The translations under genes and the position numbers were made by a program. Shown in pieces: positions 1 through 9,445 of a stretch of DNA of 54,437 nucleotides (position 1 is the first letter of the stretch; each line of letters starts with the position of its first letter). The DNA comes from an uncultured Pirellulaceae bacterium (GTDB taxonomy: Bacteria; Planctomycetota; Planctomycetia; Pirellulales; Pirellulaceae). The notes below the pieces were generated by a model. It saw only the letters and a program-made list of their open reading frames with translations, was not told where the DNA came from and ran no database searches. The DNA is taken from assembly GCA_905480235.1 (NCBI GenBank), contig CAJQPP010000111.1, forward strand, positions 1-54,437, in the 5' to 3' direction.

Positions 1-471
1 GATCACGGCAAAGATTAGGTTCATGATGACCCCTGCCGAGATTATCAGCATGCGTTGGGGTACCGATTTAGCCATATAACTGCGGGGGTCGAGTTGGGTG
101 CCTTCCAAACCGTCGCCTTCCTCGGTCATGGCCCGCTCTCTTTCCTCGGCCATTTTCGTGGGATTGTCGTCCTGTCCCAGCATTTTCACATAGCCACCCA
201 ACGGCAGAATCCCGACCCCGTATTCGGTTTCGCCATGGGTAAAGGAGATCAGTTTTTTGGGGATGATGACCCGATCACCGATCTTGATGTCAAAGGCATC
301 GAATCCAACGTAAAACTTCTCGCATTTCACGCCACACGATTTAGCGGCCAGAAAGTGGCCCAGCTCGTGGACAAAAATTACGGCTCCGAGGCCCAAAACC
401 ACCTGCAAAACGGCCCACCAATAGGCTGGGTCGATCCAATCGGAAAGTGCAGCGAGTAATCCTAAATCCAC
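1..471 (-). CDS. rseP: RseP-type site-2 zinc metalloprotease, C-terminal part beyond window
   Basis: Intramembrane zinc metalloprotease of family M50B, which in other bacteria cleaves anti-sigma factors and signal-peptide remnants in the membrane. Only the first 157 codons are in the window; the frame is open to base 1. The zinc motif HELGH lies at residues 35-39 inside the first hydrophobic segment, followed by [18 protein letters not shown] and [16 protein letters not shown], both typical of the family. I chose GTG at 471-469 as start because GAGGAG sits about 9 bases upstream and no ATG occurs before the active site. The start lies inside the last codons of dxr (overlap 462-471), so the pair is translationally coupled; dxr-rseP is a common bacterial order. 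The family assignment is firm. The PDZ region and second motif are outside the window. Confidence 0.93.
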   Translation of the reverse strand, partial: MDLGLLAALSDWIDPAYWWAVLQVVLGLGAVIFVHELGHFLAAKSCGVKCEKFYVGFDAFDIKIGDRVIIPKKLISFTHGETEYGVGILPLGGYVKMLGQDDNPTKMAEERERAMTEEGDGLEGTQLDPRSYMAKSVPQRMLIISAGVIMNLIFAVI

Positions 472-1649
472 TTATTTATCTCCTCACGCGCCCATTGATC
501 AATGGCGACAATTTCGTTGATCGTTGGGTGCGGTTGAAAGGCATGTTGTTGAAGCACGTCCTGGCAGGCCCGTACAATATCACAAAAGCCGATGCGCTTT
601 TTCAAAAAAGCATCAACAGCTACTTCATTCGCGGCATTCAGTACGGCACCTGAGGTACCCCCTTGGCGAGCCACCTGTAACCCCAATGCCACGGCGGGAA
701 ACCTCCCGATATCGGGAGGTTGAAAGTCCAACGACATCGCGTCCTGAAACCTCAAGCGAGGTGCCGGGCCGGGAATTCGGTTTGGCCAAACCAAGGCGTA
801 CTGGATGGGAAGTTTCATGTCAGGCGGACTCATTTGAGCAATCACCGATCCGTCCACGAACTCCACCATGGAGTGTACGATGGATTGTGGGTGTACTACC
901 ACCTCGATTTGATCCGCAGAGAGCCCAAAAAGCCACTTTGCCTCAATGATTTCCAACGCTTTGTTCATCATCGTGGCAGAATCGATGCTTATTTTTTGGC
1001 CCATATCCCAGGTCGGGTGTGCCAGTGCTTGGGAAGGATCGACTTTTTCCATCTGCTGATGGGTAAATTCCCGAAAAGGCCCGCCGCTGGCCGTTAAACA
1101 GACCCGGGCTACTTCCGACCTTTCCCCTGCTCTGAGGCACTGAAAAATCGCATTGTGTTCGCTGTCTACCGGCAAAATATTTGCTCCGGTCTCTTGGGCC
1201 AACTTCATGACCACCGGACCGGCTGCTACCAGTGTCTCTTTGTTGGCCAGCGCGACCGTTTTTCCTTGCTGAATGGCTGCTAATGTACTGTGCAACCCGG
1301 CAATACCGACAATTGCCGCGACCACCGTGTCAATCTCCGGTGTTTGCACCATGCGATTTAACTGGTCATGACCGACCAACAACTCCGTTCCCGGTAAGGC
1401 GGGCCAGGCAAACCGGTCGGCACATGCTTGATCCGTGGCAACAATCCAATCCGGGCGAAATTCCTTGGCTTGCTCCACCAAACGCGTCAAATTACGATTT
1501 GCCGAAAGTCCCTTAATTTGCACGTTTTTGCCCAACTCTCGGGCCACATGCAGCGTACTTACGCCAATACTGCCAGTAGATCCCAACACCGCCACCCGTT
1601 TCAAATCAGGTTCTCCGCTTTCGGTTGTCATGGCGTTTTGTTGATTCAT
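462..1649 (-). CDS. dxr: 1-deoxy-D-xylulose 5-phosphate reductoisomerase
   Basis: Converts 1-deoxy-D-xylulose 5-phosphate to 2-C-methyl-D-erythritol 4-phosphate with NADPH and a divalent metal, in the MEP isoprenoid pathway (cytosol). The 395 residues match the usual family length. Visible motifs in order are the NADPH loop GSTGSIG (residues 22-28), ANKETLV, the metal-site segment [35 protein letters not shown], and [12 protein letters not shown]. The ATG at 1649 has no clear ribosome-binding site; an internal ATG at 1631 is an alternative. It heads a minus-strand unit running into rseP with a 10-base overlap. It is divergent from ftsH across a 397-base gap. Nothing is missing. Confidence 0.97.
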   Translation of the reverse strand: MNQQNAMTTESGEPDLKRVAVLGSTGSIGVSTLHVARELGKNVQIKGLSANRNLTRLVEQAKEFRPDWIVATDQACADRFAWPALPGTELLVGHDQLNRMVQTPEIDTVVAAIVGIAGLHSTLAAIQQGKTVALANKETLVAAGPVVMKLAQETGANILPVDSEHNAIFQCLRAGERSEVARVCLTASGGPFREFTHQQMEKVDPSQALAHPTWDMGQKISIDSATMMNKALEIIEAKWLFGLSADQIEVVVHPQSIVHSMVEFVDGSVIAQMSPPDMKLPIQYALVWPNRIPGPAPRLRFQDAMSLDFQPPDIGRFPAVALGLQVARQGGTSGAVLNAANEVAVDAFLKKRIGFCDIVRACQDVLQQHAFQPHPTINEIVAIDQWAREEINKWI

Positions 1650-2046
1650 GAGCGAATTAATGGATTAATGAGCCTTCGGGCTGACGCCGGCGAGGAAACC
1701 GGAACGGCAGCAGAACCGTTTTATCGTTGAAAAACCTAAAATCTGCTACCCAAACTTGAAAAACGGACTAATTTCTGGAGCCAACTCCCGGAATCAGCAG
1801 CCGTGCCCTAAAATACCGCTCGCGCCCGATTTGACGATAGCGCCAACACAGAACTGTCCGTCAGGTCATACCGAGAAATTCACGCTCGAATTCGACGGAA
1901 TCTCCGTGAACGTTTGTCTTACGCGGTAACGGGGGTATGGTTAATTAAACGAGTATCTGGTGTCTTGAACACCTACCCCAAGCCCAGACAGTCCCCAGAG
2001 CAATACCCGACCACTCATCTTTTGAGTGTATCGATAGGAAGTAAGT
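1650..2046. other. Divergent intergenic region between dxr and ftsH
   Basis: This 397-base stretch has no convincing gene. It must hold promoters for both dxr and ftsH, but I see no clear consensus pair. Two small inverted repeats lie in the ftsH leader: GGTGT-CTTGA-ACACC near 1957-1971, and CACTCA-5 nt-TGAGTG at 2012-2028, the latter just before the ftsH ribosome-binding site. No heat-shock operator such as CIRCE was recognised. Confidence 0.5.
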
Positions 2047-4131
2047 ATGGATCAGGATCGTAAATCGACAGAGCAGAAAAATCGTCCAGGCTTAGCTTTC
2101 TTCTTCGTGCTTGTCACGGTCGGAGTTTCGCTGTTGGCCCTGATGATGCTCAGCAGCATTCGCGAATACAAATTAGTCTTGAGTGATTTCGATTACCTAT
2201 TGAGCAAAACGCAGTATCAGGACAAGAACAGCGATGCCATGGTGACCTCGGACAGCAAGCCGGGGAAAATCGTTTTGCAAAACGATGGTCTCAATCAACG
2301 CTGGGACGAATTAAGCGACTTGCGGAATATTCGTCTCGGAAAAAATAAAATTTACGGAGAGGTAAAACTTCGCACGGCCAAAAAAAGCGAAGAGGAACCA
2401 GGCGACGACGACTGGAGCGAAGCTCGCACCGTCAATTTCGTCACCAAGAAAGACGACTCCGACCAGTACACGACCAGCCTCATCGACATGCTCAAACGAG
2501 CCAATGTCAAATACGAGTCGATTGGTGTGTCTTTTATGGAGCGGTACGGATTCCTGCTTTTCACCACAGCCTTGCTAGTGCTCTTTTTCCTTTGGATGAT
2601 GCGGCGGTTAGGCGGTGCTTCTGGACCCATGCAATTTGGTCGTAGCCGCGGCAAATTACACGCGGAAGAAGATTTGAAAATTAGTTTCAACGATGTCGCA
2701 GGCATCGATGAGGCAGTGGAAGAGGTCAAAGAAGTCGTTGACTTCCTGCAAAAACCAGAGAAATATCAAACGCTTGGCGGACGAATTCCCCGCGGTGTGT
2801 TGTTAGTAGGGCCTCCAGGCACGGGCAAAACCCTCTTGGCAAAAGCGATCGCTGGCGAAGCGGGCGTCCCTTTCTACAGCATGTCCGGCAGTGATTTCGT
2901 AGAGATGTTTGTGGGTGTGGGTGCAGCTCGGGTTCGCGACATGTTCCAACAAGCGGAAGGTAAGGCCCCCTGCATCATCTTCATTGATGAATTAGACGCA
3001 CTGGGCAAATCACGCGGCGGCAGCATGGTCGGCGGACACGATGAAAGAGAGCAAACGCTGAATGCTTTATTAGTCGAAATGGATGGCTTCAGCTCCAACA
3101 GCGGTGTCATCGTTGTCGGCGCCACCAACCGACCAGAAACGCTCGACCAAGCACTGATGCGTCCTGGGCGTTTTGACCGACATGTCTTGGTGGATCGACC
3201 GGACCTTGGCGGCCGTGAGGAAATCCTCAAAGTGCACGTAAAAAATGTGAAACTCGCTGAAGGGGTCGACTTGAATCGCATCGCTGCGATCACTCCCGGA
3301 TTTGCCGGTGCCGAATTGGCCAACCTTGTTAACGAGGCTGCATTGCTTGCCGCTCGAGGCGGAAAGAATTCTGTTGGCATGGATGAATTCAACGACGGCG
3401 TTGAACGCGTTACTGCCGGCTTGGAGAAAAAACGTCGTGTCATGAACGACGACGAAAAACAAAGAGTTGCTTACCACGAGAGTGGTCATGCCTTGGTGGC
3501 CTACAGCCTGCCCAATACCGATCCAGTCCACAAAGTTTCCATCATACCGCGTGGGTTTGCGGCACTTGGTTACACCATGCAACGCCCCGAAGGTGATCGC
3601 TTTTTGGCCACGCAATCAGAACTTGAGAGCCAGATTCAAATCCTCTTAGCCGGTACACTAGCCGAAGAAATTATTTACCCCGATATCTCAACCGGCGCCC
3701 AAAATGACTTGGAGCGAGCATCTAAGATTGCTCGCGCGATGGTGACCCAATATGGGATGAGTCGTTTGGGACGGGTGAATTACGCTGGTTCAACCACCTC
3801 GCCGTTCTTGGCATCTGCTCAAGGCGACGGTGAAACACCGTTGCTGAGTGAAAAAACAGCTCGTGAAATTGATGACGAAATCCGTCGCATCATCGACGAG
3901 AGCATCGAGAAAGTACGTCACATTTTAGATGTGCGGCATAACGCGTTGGTTGCTTTGACGAATCGCTTGATCGATGTCGAATCCGTCGATTCTGAAGAAT
4001 TGAAACGCATTATCGAAGAAAACTGTCCGGTCCCCATGGTCGTCCCTGGGACAGCGGACAGGCATCGCGGGAAAGACTCAAGCCAAGAACCACCCGCCGA
4101 AAATCGAGACGAAGGCCGAGCGGCGAACTGA
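2047..4131 (+). CDS. ftsH: ATP-dependent zinc metalloprotease FtsH
   Basis: Membrane-anchored AAA+ protease that extracts and degrades misfolded membrane proteins and short-lived regulators. An N-terminal transmembrane helix (about residues 15-36) is followed by a periplasmic domain and a second helix (about 168-186). The AAA module has Walker A GPPGTGKT at 255-262, Walker [13 protein letters not shown], and the second region of homology [21 protein letters not shown]. The zinc site is HESGH at 477-481 (usually HEAGH), and the third ligand is in [14 protein letters not shown]. The length of 694 residues is slightly long because of a charged C-terminal tail (DRHRGKDSS...). The ATG has AGGA upstream. 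Together with rseP across the gap, this forms a membrane-proteolysis neighbourhood. Confidence 0.98.
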   Translation: MDQDRKSTEQKNRPGLAFFFVLVTVGVSLLALMMLSSIREYKLVLSDFDYLLSKTQYQDKNSDAMVTSDSKPGKIVLQNDGLNQRWDELSDLRNIRLGKNKIYGEVKLRTAKKSEEEPGDDDWSEARTVNFVTKKDDSDQYTTSLIDMLKRANVKYESIGVSFMERYGFLLFTTALLVLFFLWMMRRLGGASGPMQFGRSRGKLHAEEDLKISFNDVAGIDEAVEEVKEVVDFLQKPEKYQTLGGRIPRGVLLVGPPGTGKTLLAKAIAGEAGVPFYSMSGSDFVEMFVGVGAARVRDMFQQAEGKAPCIIFIDELDALGKSRGGSMVGGHDEREQTLNALLVEMDGFSSNSGVIVVGATNRPETLDQALMRPGRFDRHVLVDRPDLGGREEILKVHVKNVKLAEGVDLNRIAAITPGFAGAELANLVNEAALLAARGGKNSVGMDEFNDGVERVTAGLEKKRRVMNDDEKQRVAYHESGHALVAYSLPNTDPVHKVSIIPRGFAALGYTMQRPEGDRFLATQSELESQIQILLAGTLAEEIIYPDISTGAQNDLERASKIARAMVTQYGMSRLGRVNYAGSTTSPFLASAQGDGETPLLSEKTAREIDDEIRRIIDESIEKVRHILDVRHNALVALTNRLIDVESVDSEELKRIIEENCPVPMVVPGTADRHRGKDSSQEPPAENRDEGRAAN

Positions 4132-4353
4132 GTCCTTTGCCCTTCTCCACTCCGCAAGCTGCGACGCGTATGACCGCCAGATGCCCGAACCGCACTGGAG
4201 GAGAGGCATATGCATTGCAGTAAACCGGCGCTGATAAGCGTGTGAATCCAAGAGGTCATTACACCGGTTAAATCTGGCTACGGCCTCGCATTATTGAATC
4301 TAAGGCATTACAAAAGAGAATTCGATCGTTCACGACCGAGAGGAGTCTCAACA

Positions 4354-5364
4354 ATGTATTTGCACACGCGTTGGTTCGTCTTTTCATTTCTAGCGTTGCT
4401 TGCAGGCGTCGTAAACGCGCAATTGACCGAATTCATTGATGCCAAACATATTTACGGCAATACTGATCTGATTCTTGTATGCCAAGTTCCGGCCCTCGAA
4501 GCTCATCTCAATCCTCAAGCGCAACAAAAGGTCGAAGAGGTTCATCAATCCTTGACCGAAATGGTGGGAGCAGACACAAAGAAATTGAATGAGTTTATCA
4601 TTCAGTTTGGGGCGAAATCCTACGGCAACAATTCAATCGGGCCAACGATTGGTATCGTTTGCCGTTGTCACGATGAAATCCCAAAAGAATCGATCGAAAA
4701 ATTCATCGCCAAATGGCAACTGCAGCCCAACGAACATAACGACCATATTTATTTCATGCGTGGTGGAAGCGAACCCGCATTTGTATTTTCAGAGAACTCT
4801 TTATTGATCGCTGAAGCGGAAAGAGCCATTGAATATTTTCAGCAACTCCAATCAGGCGAGTATGAATCGGGGATCGACATCCTGCAACATACCTTGCTTG
4901 GATCTGAAATTTCCGGGCATATAAATCTCGAGAAAACAGGCATTACCATGCTGTTGAAGGAGCTTCTTGAAGAGTCCACAAGAACTCGCTCCCAACCGAC
5001 ACTTAAAGCTCTTTTCCAACATGCGGAAAATGCCAATTTACAGATTAGCCTAGACGAATCACCAACGATTCAATTGAGCTTTCAGGCTCAAGACCCGAGC
5101 GACCTGCCTCCGCTTGAGATGGAAGTGAAAAAACTGTTGGCCGGAAGCTTAACTTATCTCCAGAGCCTGAAATCTTCGATGGAAACATCAACCGCTTCAG
5201 CCCAAAACGACCTCTTTCAATCCATTATCGATGTCTTAGCAAGCTTGAAAACATCTCAAACGGGTGATGCCGTTATCGTTTCCGCCAATGACGAGAAACT
5301 CCTTCGCGACCTCTTGAACCACTTCGTGATATATTTGCACAGCGTCTTAATACCAGCACCCTGA
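4354..5364 (+). CDS. Exported protein of unknown function
   Basis: I do not recognise a family. The ATG at 4354 is preferred over an in-frame upstream codon at 4294: it is preceded by GAGAGGAG at good spacing and starts directly with a signal peptide (MYLHTRWFVFSFLALLAGVVNAQ, cleavage probably after NA or NAQ). The mature part of about 310 residues has no transmembrane helix. It opens with hydrophobic strands and helices (NTDLILVCQVPALEAHL) that recall planctomycete periplasmic proteins monitoring small-molecule or protein substrates, but this is only an impression. It lies 222 bases after ftsH and 69 bases before an isomerase-like gene on the same strand. It is soluble periplasmic by inference. 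Confidence 0.8.
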   Translation: MYLHTRWFVFSFLALLAGVVNAQLTEFIDAKHIYGNTDLILVCQVPALEAHLNPQAQQKVEEVHQSLTEMVGADTKKLNEFIIQFGAKSYGNNSIGPTIGIVCRCHDEIPKESIEKFIAKWQLQPNEHNDHIYFMRGGSEPAFVFSENSLLIAEAERAIEYFQQLQSGEYESGIDILQHTLLGSEISGHINLEKTGITMLLKELLEESTRTRSQPTLKALFQHAENANLQISLDESPTIQLSFQAQDPSDLPPLEMEVKKLLAGSLTYLQSLKSSMETSTASAQNDLFQSIIDVLASLKTSQTGDAVIVSANDEKLLRDLLNHFVIYLHSVLIPAP

Positions 5365-5433
5365 TTCCGCCCAGACTATCGTGGATGAGCAGACAATCCA
5401 TGATTCGTGTATTCACCGCCAAAAAAGGTCGTC

Positions 5434-6267
5434 ATGAAAATCGCCATTTGCAATGAAACTTACCGCGACTGGAGCTTTGCATCGGCTTTCGCACATGCGG
5501 CCGAAGCAGGTTACGACGGCATTGAAATTGCCCCGTTCACATTGCATGAAGATGCTTTTCAAATTTCGCAAAAGCAAATAGAGGAGGTGGTTGCGTTAGC
5601 GAAAAAATACAGGCTCGAAATTTTCGGCTTGCACTGGCTTTTAGCGTTTACCAAGAATCTCAATCTGACCTCGCCGGAACAAGCAACGAGAGTTAAGACG
5701 GCCGATTACCTTATTCAACTAGCTAAAATCTGTCGCCAATTAGGTGGACATCTAATGGTTTTTGGCTCTCCCCAACAACGCCATATGCCAGCCGGGATGA
5801 CCGTAGAACAGGGAAATCAGAATGCCTTGGATTGCCTTTCGCGATGCTTACCAGCCTTTCAGGAATACTCCGTGACGTTAGCCCTCGAGCCGTTGGGTCC
5901 GGAAGAGGGAAACTTTCTCCTGACCGCTGAGTGGGGTCGACAATTGATCGCACAACTCGGTTCCGACCACGTAAAATTGCACCTCGATGTCAAAGCGATG
6001 AGTACAGAAAAGAACTCAATCCCCTCCATCATCCGAGCTTCGAAAAATGAGCTTGTGCATTTTCATGCCAATGACCCAAACCGTCGTGGGCCGGGCATGG
6101 GCAGTATTGACTATGCACCCATCATCACCGCTTTACGCGAAATTGGATACGACGACTGGTTGTCAGTTGAGGTCTTTGATAACGAGGTGCCGCCGACCAA
6201 GACCGCGATAGAGAGTATCCAGTACCTGAAAAATGCTCTCGCCAAGAACCCGACACTCGCTGGGTGA
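5434..6267 (+). CDS. Sugar phosphate isomerase/epimerase family TIM barrel
   Basis: Member of the xylose-isomerase-like / AP endonuclease 2 superfamily of metal-dependent TIM-barrel enzymes; the substrate is not predictable from sequence. The 277-residue protein begins MKIAICNETYRDW and contains GYDGIEIAPF (first metal-site strand), GLHWLL, LEPLGPEEGNF (metal glutamate), HLDVKAMS, LVHFHANDPNRRGPGMGSIDY and WLSVEVFDNE, the conserved strand ends. A GTG-initiated frame begins at 5407, but ATG 5434 has AAGGTC just upstream and starts at the normal first beta strand. There is no signal peptide, so it is cytosolic. It is convergent with the TPM gene. Family confident, function open. Confidence 0.88.
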   Translation: MKIAICNETYRDWSFASAFAHAAEAGYDGIEIAPFTLHEDAFQISQKQIEEVVALAKKYRLEIFGLHWLLAFTKNLNLTSPEQATRVKTADYLIQLAKICRQLGGHLMVFGSPQQRHMPAGMTVEQGNQNALDCLSRCLPAFQEYSVTLALEPLGPEEGNFLLTAEWGRQLIAQLGSDHVKLHLDVKAMSTEKNSIPSIIRASKNELVHFHANDPNRRGPGMGSIDYAPIITALREIGYDDWLSVEVFDNEVPPTKTAIESIQYLKNALAKNPTLAG

Positions 6268-6352
6268 TCGCAGCGGAAGATTCCGCCGTTTGGCAAAACT
6301 TTCCCAGCATCAAAAGGGTGCGCTGACGGGCGACCCTTACGACCATTCCACA

Positions 6353-7501
6353 TTACCAACGGGCGCCACCGCCGCCGCTGCTGGAACCACCACCGCCGAA
6401 ACTGCCACCGAATCCGCCTCCACCACCAAACCCGCCGCTGCTGGAACCGCCTCCGAAACCACCTCCGCTCCAACCCGAACTGCGCTTTTTTGGTTTTGGT
6501 AACTTCGGTGTCGAATAGGTGTAAGTCTTGTGGTAGGAGCAATGTTTACAGCCCTCCGTCACACGCACTTTACCGGTTCGTTTTTGGGTCGATTTTCGAA
6601 TCGTCGCAGAAATTTTGTTGCGGGTTCGATAACGGCACTTCGGGCAATTGGAATATCTACTGAGCCAGCTACCGTATCGAATTTTGAGCACGTGTTCGCA
6701 GACCATACAGGCCCACACATCGTAATCGACGCTGCCTATCCTCTCCTCAATTAACTCTGGAGGATCGAGAAAGGAATCATCTTTCTGTTCATCCAAAAAC
6801 ACCATATTTGATTGGCAATGTTTGCAATGACGTTCGCCATATCGGACTTTATGACGGCTCCATAGGAACATGAACATTCCGGCTCCAAGAATCCCGCCAA
6901 ACCCAAAAACAAAGAAGGGAACCTGAGTCTTCTTTGGCTCGCCGAGTCGCAGTCGGGCTTGAGTATCAGTTTGTCCTTCCAGGCGGTCGGCTAGATCTTG
7001 ATAGCCTAAAATTTCTCTCGCCGCGGCAAATGCTCCGCCGTACATCGCACCAGCCGAATCATTTCTTTTAAAGCGGACTACCATTTTTTGGCGGGCGATC
7101 TGTTCGCATTTGCGGTAGTTCTCTTCCGTACCGAGCCCCTCCCCTATCGCGATATATGCAGTCCTCTGATTGAGAGCAGCGAAAACCAACAGGCCATTGT
7201 TATTGGTGGCCTCACCAATTTTCCATTTATTGAAATAGGCTAAGGCAAAATCCTCAGGGGACAGTCCACGCGCGTCTTGCACCGTGAGAACCACCAATTC
7301 TGATTTTTGGAACCTGCTGATTTCTTTTGCCAACACCTCCAATTGCGCCTTTGCAAAATCGGGAATGACCCGAGCGTTGTCAACGATCTGAGCACCCGCC
7401 GACGGTCCAGGTATCTGATCTACTGTTTGAGCTCTTACCTGCAAAGACAGGCACCCAACGAGCGCGAAAACAAGTAAAAAAGAAGCGTAGCAGCGATTCA
7501 T
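6353..7501 (-). CDS. TPM-domain membrane protein with zinc-knuckle pairs and glycine-rich tail
   Basis: The protein has 382 residues. An N-terminal signal sequence (MNRCYASFLLVFALVGC...) could be lipoprotein type (LVGC) or cleaved after VRAQ. It is followed by a TPM (YgcG/DUF477) domain at about 30-165, with GPSAGAQIVDNARVIP, SELVVLTVQD and GLLVFAALNQRTAYIAIGEGLG. A transmembrane helix lies at about 195-214. The remaining domain carries four CxxC pairs near 225/228, 264/267, 285/288 and 316/319, which suggests one or two zinc ribbons. The last 50 residues are almost only Gly and Ser, ending SGGGGARW. TPM proteins are linked to photosystem repair in plants and to membrane or redox maintenance in bacteria; the exact role here is unknown. 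AGGG precedes the ATG. It is divergent from the DUF389 gene. Confidence 0.88.
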   Translation of the reverse strand: MNRCYASFLLVFALVGCLSLQVRAQTVDQIPGPSAGAQIVDNARVIPDFAKAQLEVLAKEISRFQKSELVVLTVQDARGLSPEDFALAYFNKWKIGEATNNNGLLVFAALNQRTAYIAIGEGLGTEENYRKCEQIARQKMVVRFKRNDSAGAMYGGAFAAAREILGYQDLADRLEGQTDTQARLRLGEPKKTQVPFFVFGFGGILGAGMFMFLWSRHKVRYGERHCKHCQSNMVFLDEQKDDSFLDPPELIEERIGSVDYDVWACMVCEHVLKIRYGSWLSRYSNCPKCRYRTRNKISATIRKSTQKRTGKVRVTEGCKHCSYHKTYTYSTPKLPKPKKRSSGWSGGGFGGGSSSGGFGGGGGFGGSFGGGGSSSGGGGARW

Positions 7502-7673
7502 TCAATTCCCTGAAAAACAGAACTCTTATCTTATGGCAGAGACGCAGGAACGCCAAATACAGTTCATCGGTTGGCAAAAACAGCCGCTGCCGCGAGGGAC
7601 GTCGGCTAGGCAAAAACCCAACTCATGAAAACAATGGTATTTTGCCCCGTCGTTACCCCAAGCATTCCGCAAT

Positions 7674-9356
7674 ATGGCCATCGCTGTTTTAATTTCTTCT
7701 CCCGCCGAAGCCGAAAGATTTACGGCTATCGGCTTAGACCTGGCAGCTCGGTTGGATCAGTCAGTCGTTTTTCTATGCGTCAAGCCAACGGGTGCGGCGG
7801 TTGAAAAGAAAAAAACGGATACCAGCAAACGAAAACCTCCTGCTGAAAATGAAGGAGATTCGCCCAAGCCCGAATCTGATTCGGTGTTCAGAGAGTCTAC
7901 TTCGTATGTGAAATCGACCCGTGAGTGGATTGTCAAACACATTGGCACGATGACTTTCGGATTTGTACCGACCGACGTTTTAGAGGTCCCCAGCGGCATA
8001 GAAGCATTGCGGGTTTGGTTAACCCAAAACCACGAATCTAATCAGCTGGGTCACTTCGAAATCGAAACGCTGTTCATTCCCATGTTGCGAGGGGCGGGTT
8101 TAGAACATGCCCGCGCTCCCAAGGAACGCCTTTTCGAAATCTCGCAACTTGAGACGGTTTTCATCAACGTGGACCAATCCTGTTCAGCTCGCATGCCTCT
8201 TAATAATATTGCGGTAACCGGCCAAACAGAAAACGACATATTAAATGCAAGTCGATTTGCTCGCCGATTCTCCAGCGTACGCGTCCGTCGCTTGCAATCG
8301 GACACGACGGAACAAGCAGAAGATTGCGTGATTCTCGGCATCCCAGGAAAAGCGCAGCAGACACGAATCGATAATCAACCACGTTGGAAAGCTCTCAGGA
8401 AAGATGAAAACTTCCCGGTTTCCATGATTCTAAATCCGGCGGATTCCTTGGGGGAACGAATCAACTCAGCGGTCGATGATAAACTCCGGCATTGGTTTCG
8501 CGCCTATCAATTATCTCGAGAAGACCGCATCAAGTTGTCAGGTAAATTGGAAGCGGGAGCGGCATCGTCGCCTGAATTTATTTTATTTATGGGTGTGGCC
8601 ACCTTCCTCGCTTGCATTGGATTGATCCAGGATTCTGCGGCCGTCATCATCGGAGCCATGCTGGTAGCGCCCTTGATGACACCATTGCTTGGTGCCGGGT
8701 TAGCGATGATTTACGGTAACCGTCCGCTTTTCTTCAAAGCTTTACGATCTATTACGCTGGGGGTTCTGATCGCCTATGTGATTGGCACCATCTTTGGTTT
8801 ATTTTCGCTGGCGGTTCCTGATTATTTATTTGCCGGGAATGGTCTTGTGCTGACCAACGAAATGATCGCTCGTTCACAACCCAATTTGTTGGATCCGTTT
8901 ATTGGGTTCGCCGCCGGCCTAGCTGGCGGGTTTGCGATTGGTCGCGATGGGCAAATCGGAACGGTGGCGGGAGTGGCGATTGCTGCCGCATTGGTGCCAC
9001 CGATCGCTTCCGCAGGACTGGAGACCGCACTTGCTTTGCATTGCACGATCCTCGATGGAAATTTCATGACGTTAATTGAGCTGGTGAAACGGGATCCCGG
9101 CTCCATTTTAGCAAGGCATGATTTACTGAACGATGCACCGCGTGCGACGACTCACGTGCACCTTATTTCCGCGCCCTTGATTCTGTTTGCCTTAAATGCC
9201 TGTGCCACCATCATCGGTGCGTTTATTGGTCTGCGGATGGTCGGCATGCACCGCACCTCTCGGGCACGCACATCACGTAACTGGGTTTTCACGCTGTTGA
9301 TGCTGTTGATTTCCATCATCCTGCTGTTGATGCTGTTACCGCTCATCATGTTTTAG
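7674..9356 (+). CDS. DUF389 family integral membrane protein with N-terminal soluble region
   Basis: The protein has 560 residues. The C-terminal half (from about residue 285) is a DUF389 membrane domain: SSPEFILFMGVATFLACIGLIQD, then AAVIIGAMLVAPLMTPLLGAG, and further helices rich in Gly and Ala (GFAAGLAGGFAIGRDGQIGTVAGVAIAAALVPPIASAGL), ending in a hydrophobic hairpin. The first 280 residues are soluble and begin like a universal-stress-type nucleotide-binding fold (AIAVLISSPAEAERF...QSVVFLCVKP), with a charged Lys/Glu linker at 45-70. Function is not established for the family; transport or sensing is inference. No clear ribosome-binding site supports ATG 7674, but it is the first in-frame ATG after the stop at 7626. 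It ends at a strong shared terminator. Confidence 0.85.
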   Translation: MAIAVLISSPAEAERFTAIGLDLAARLDQSVVFLCVKPTGAAVEKKKTDTSKRKPPAENEGDSPKPESDSVFRESTSYVKSTREWIVKHIGTMTFGFVPTDVLEVPSGIEALRVWLTQNHESNQLGHFEIETLFIPMLRGAGLEHARAPKERLFEISQLETVFINVDQSCSARMPLNNIAVTGQTENDILNASRFARRFSSVRVRRLQSDTTEQAEDCVILGIPGKAQQTRIDNQPRWKALRKDENFPVSMILNPADSLGERINSAVDDKLRHWFRAYQLSREDRIKLSGKLEAGAASSPEFILFMGVATFLACIGLIQDSAAVIIGAMLVAPLMTPLLGAGLAMIYGNRPLFFKALRSITLGVLIAYVIGTIFGLFSLAVPDYLFAGNGLVLTNEMIARSQPNLLDPFIGFAAGLAGGFAIGRDGQIGTVAGVAIAAALVPPIASAGLETALALHCTILDGNFMTLIELVKRDPGSILARHDLLNDAPRATTHVHLISAPLILFALNACATIIGAFIGLRMVGMHRTSRARTSRNWVFTLLMLLISIILLLMLLPLIMF

Positions 9357-9394
9357 CGAAAAATCACACCAACCATTCTCTAGGCGGCGCATGA

Positions 9395-9430
9395 AAAAAG
9401 CCCGAGTCCTAACGCGACTCGGGCTTTTAC
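9395..9430. terminator. Bidirectional rho-independent terminator
   Basis: A perfect 10-bp stem, AGCCCGAGTC (9400-9409) and GACTCGGGCT (9417-9426), has a 7-base loop, six A on the left and T on the right. It lies between the convergent DUF389 gene and the giant repeat protein. The U-run is longer in the minus direction. Confidence 0.88.
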
Positions 9431-9445
9431 AATGTTCCAATCCGT

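Noticed and set aside
2874..3443. Antisense open frames inside ftsH and similar long frames opposite other genes
   Set aside because: They overlap strongly supported genes, have no ribosome-binding sites or domain features, and reflect codon bias of the real gene.
7625..7673. Earlier start (ATG 7625 or 7634) for the DUF389 gene
   Set aside because: Both ATGs are in other frames; a stop at 7626 closes the gene's own frame just upstream.
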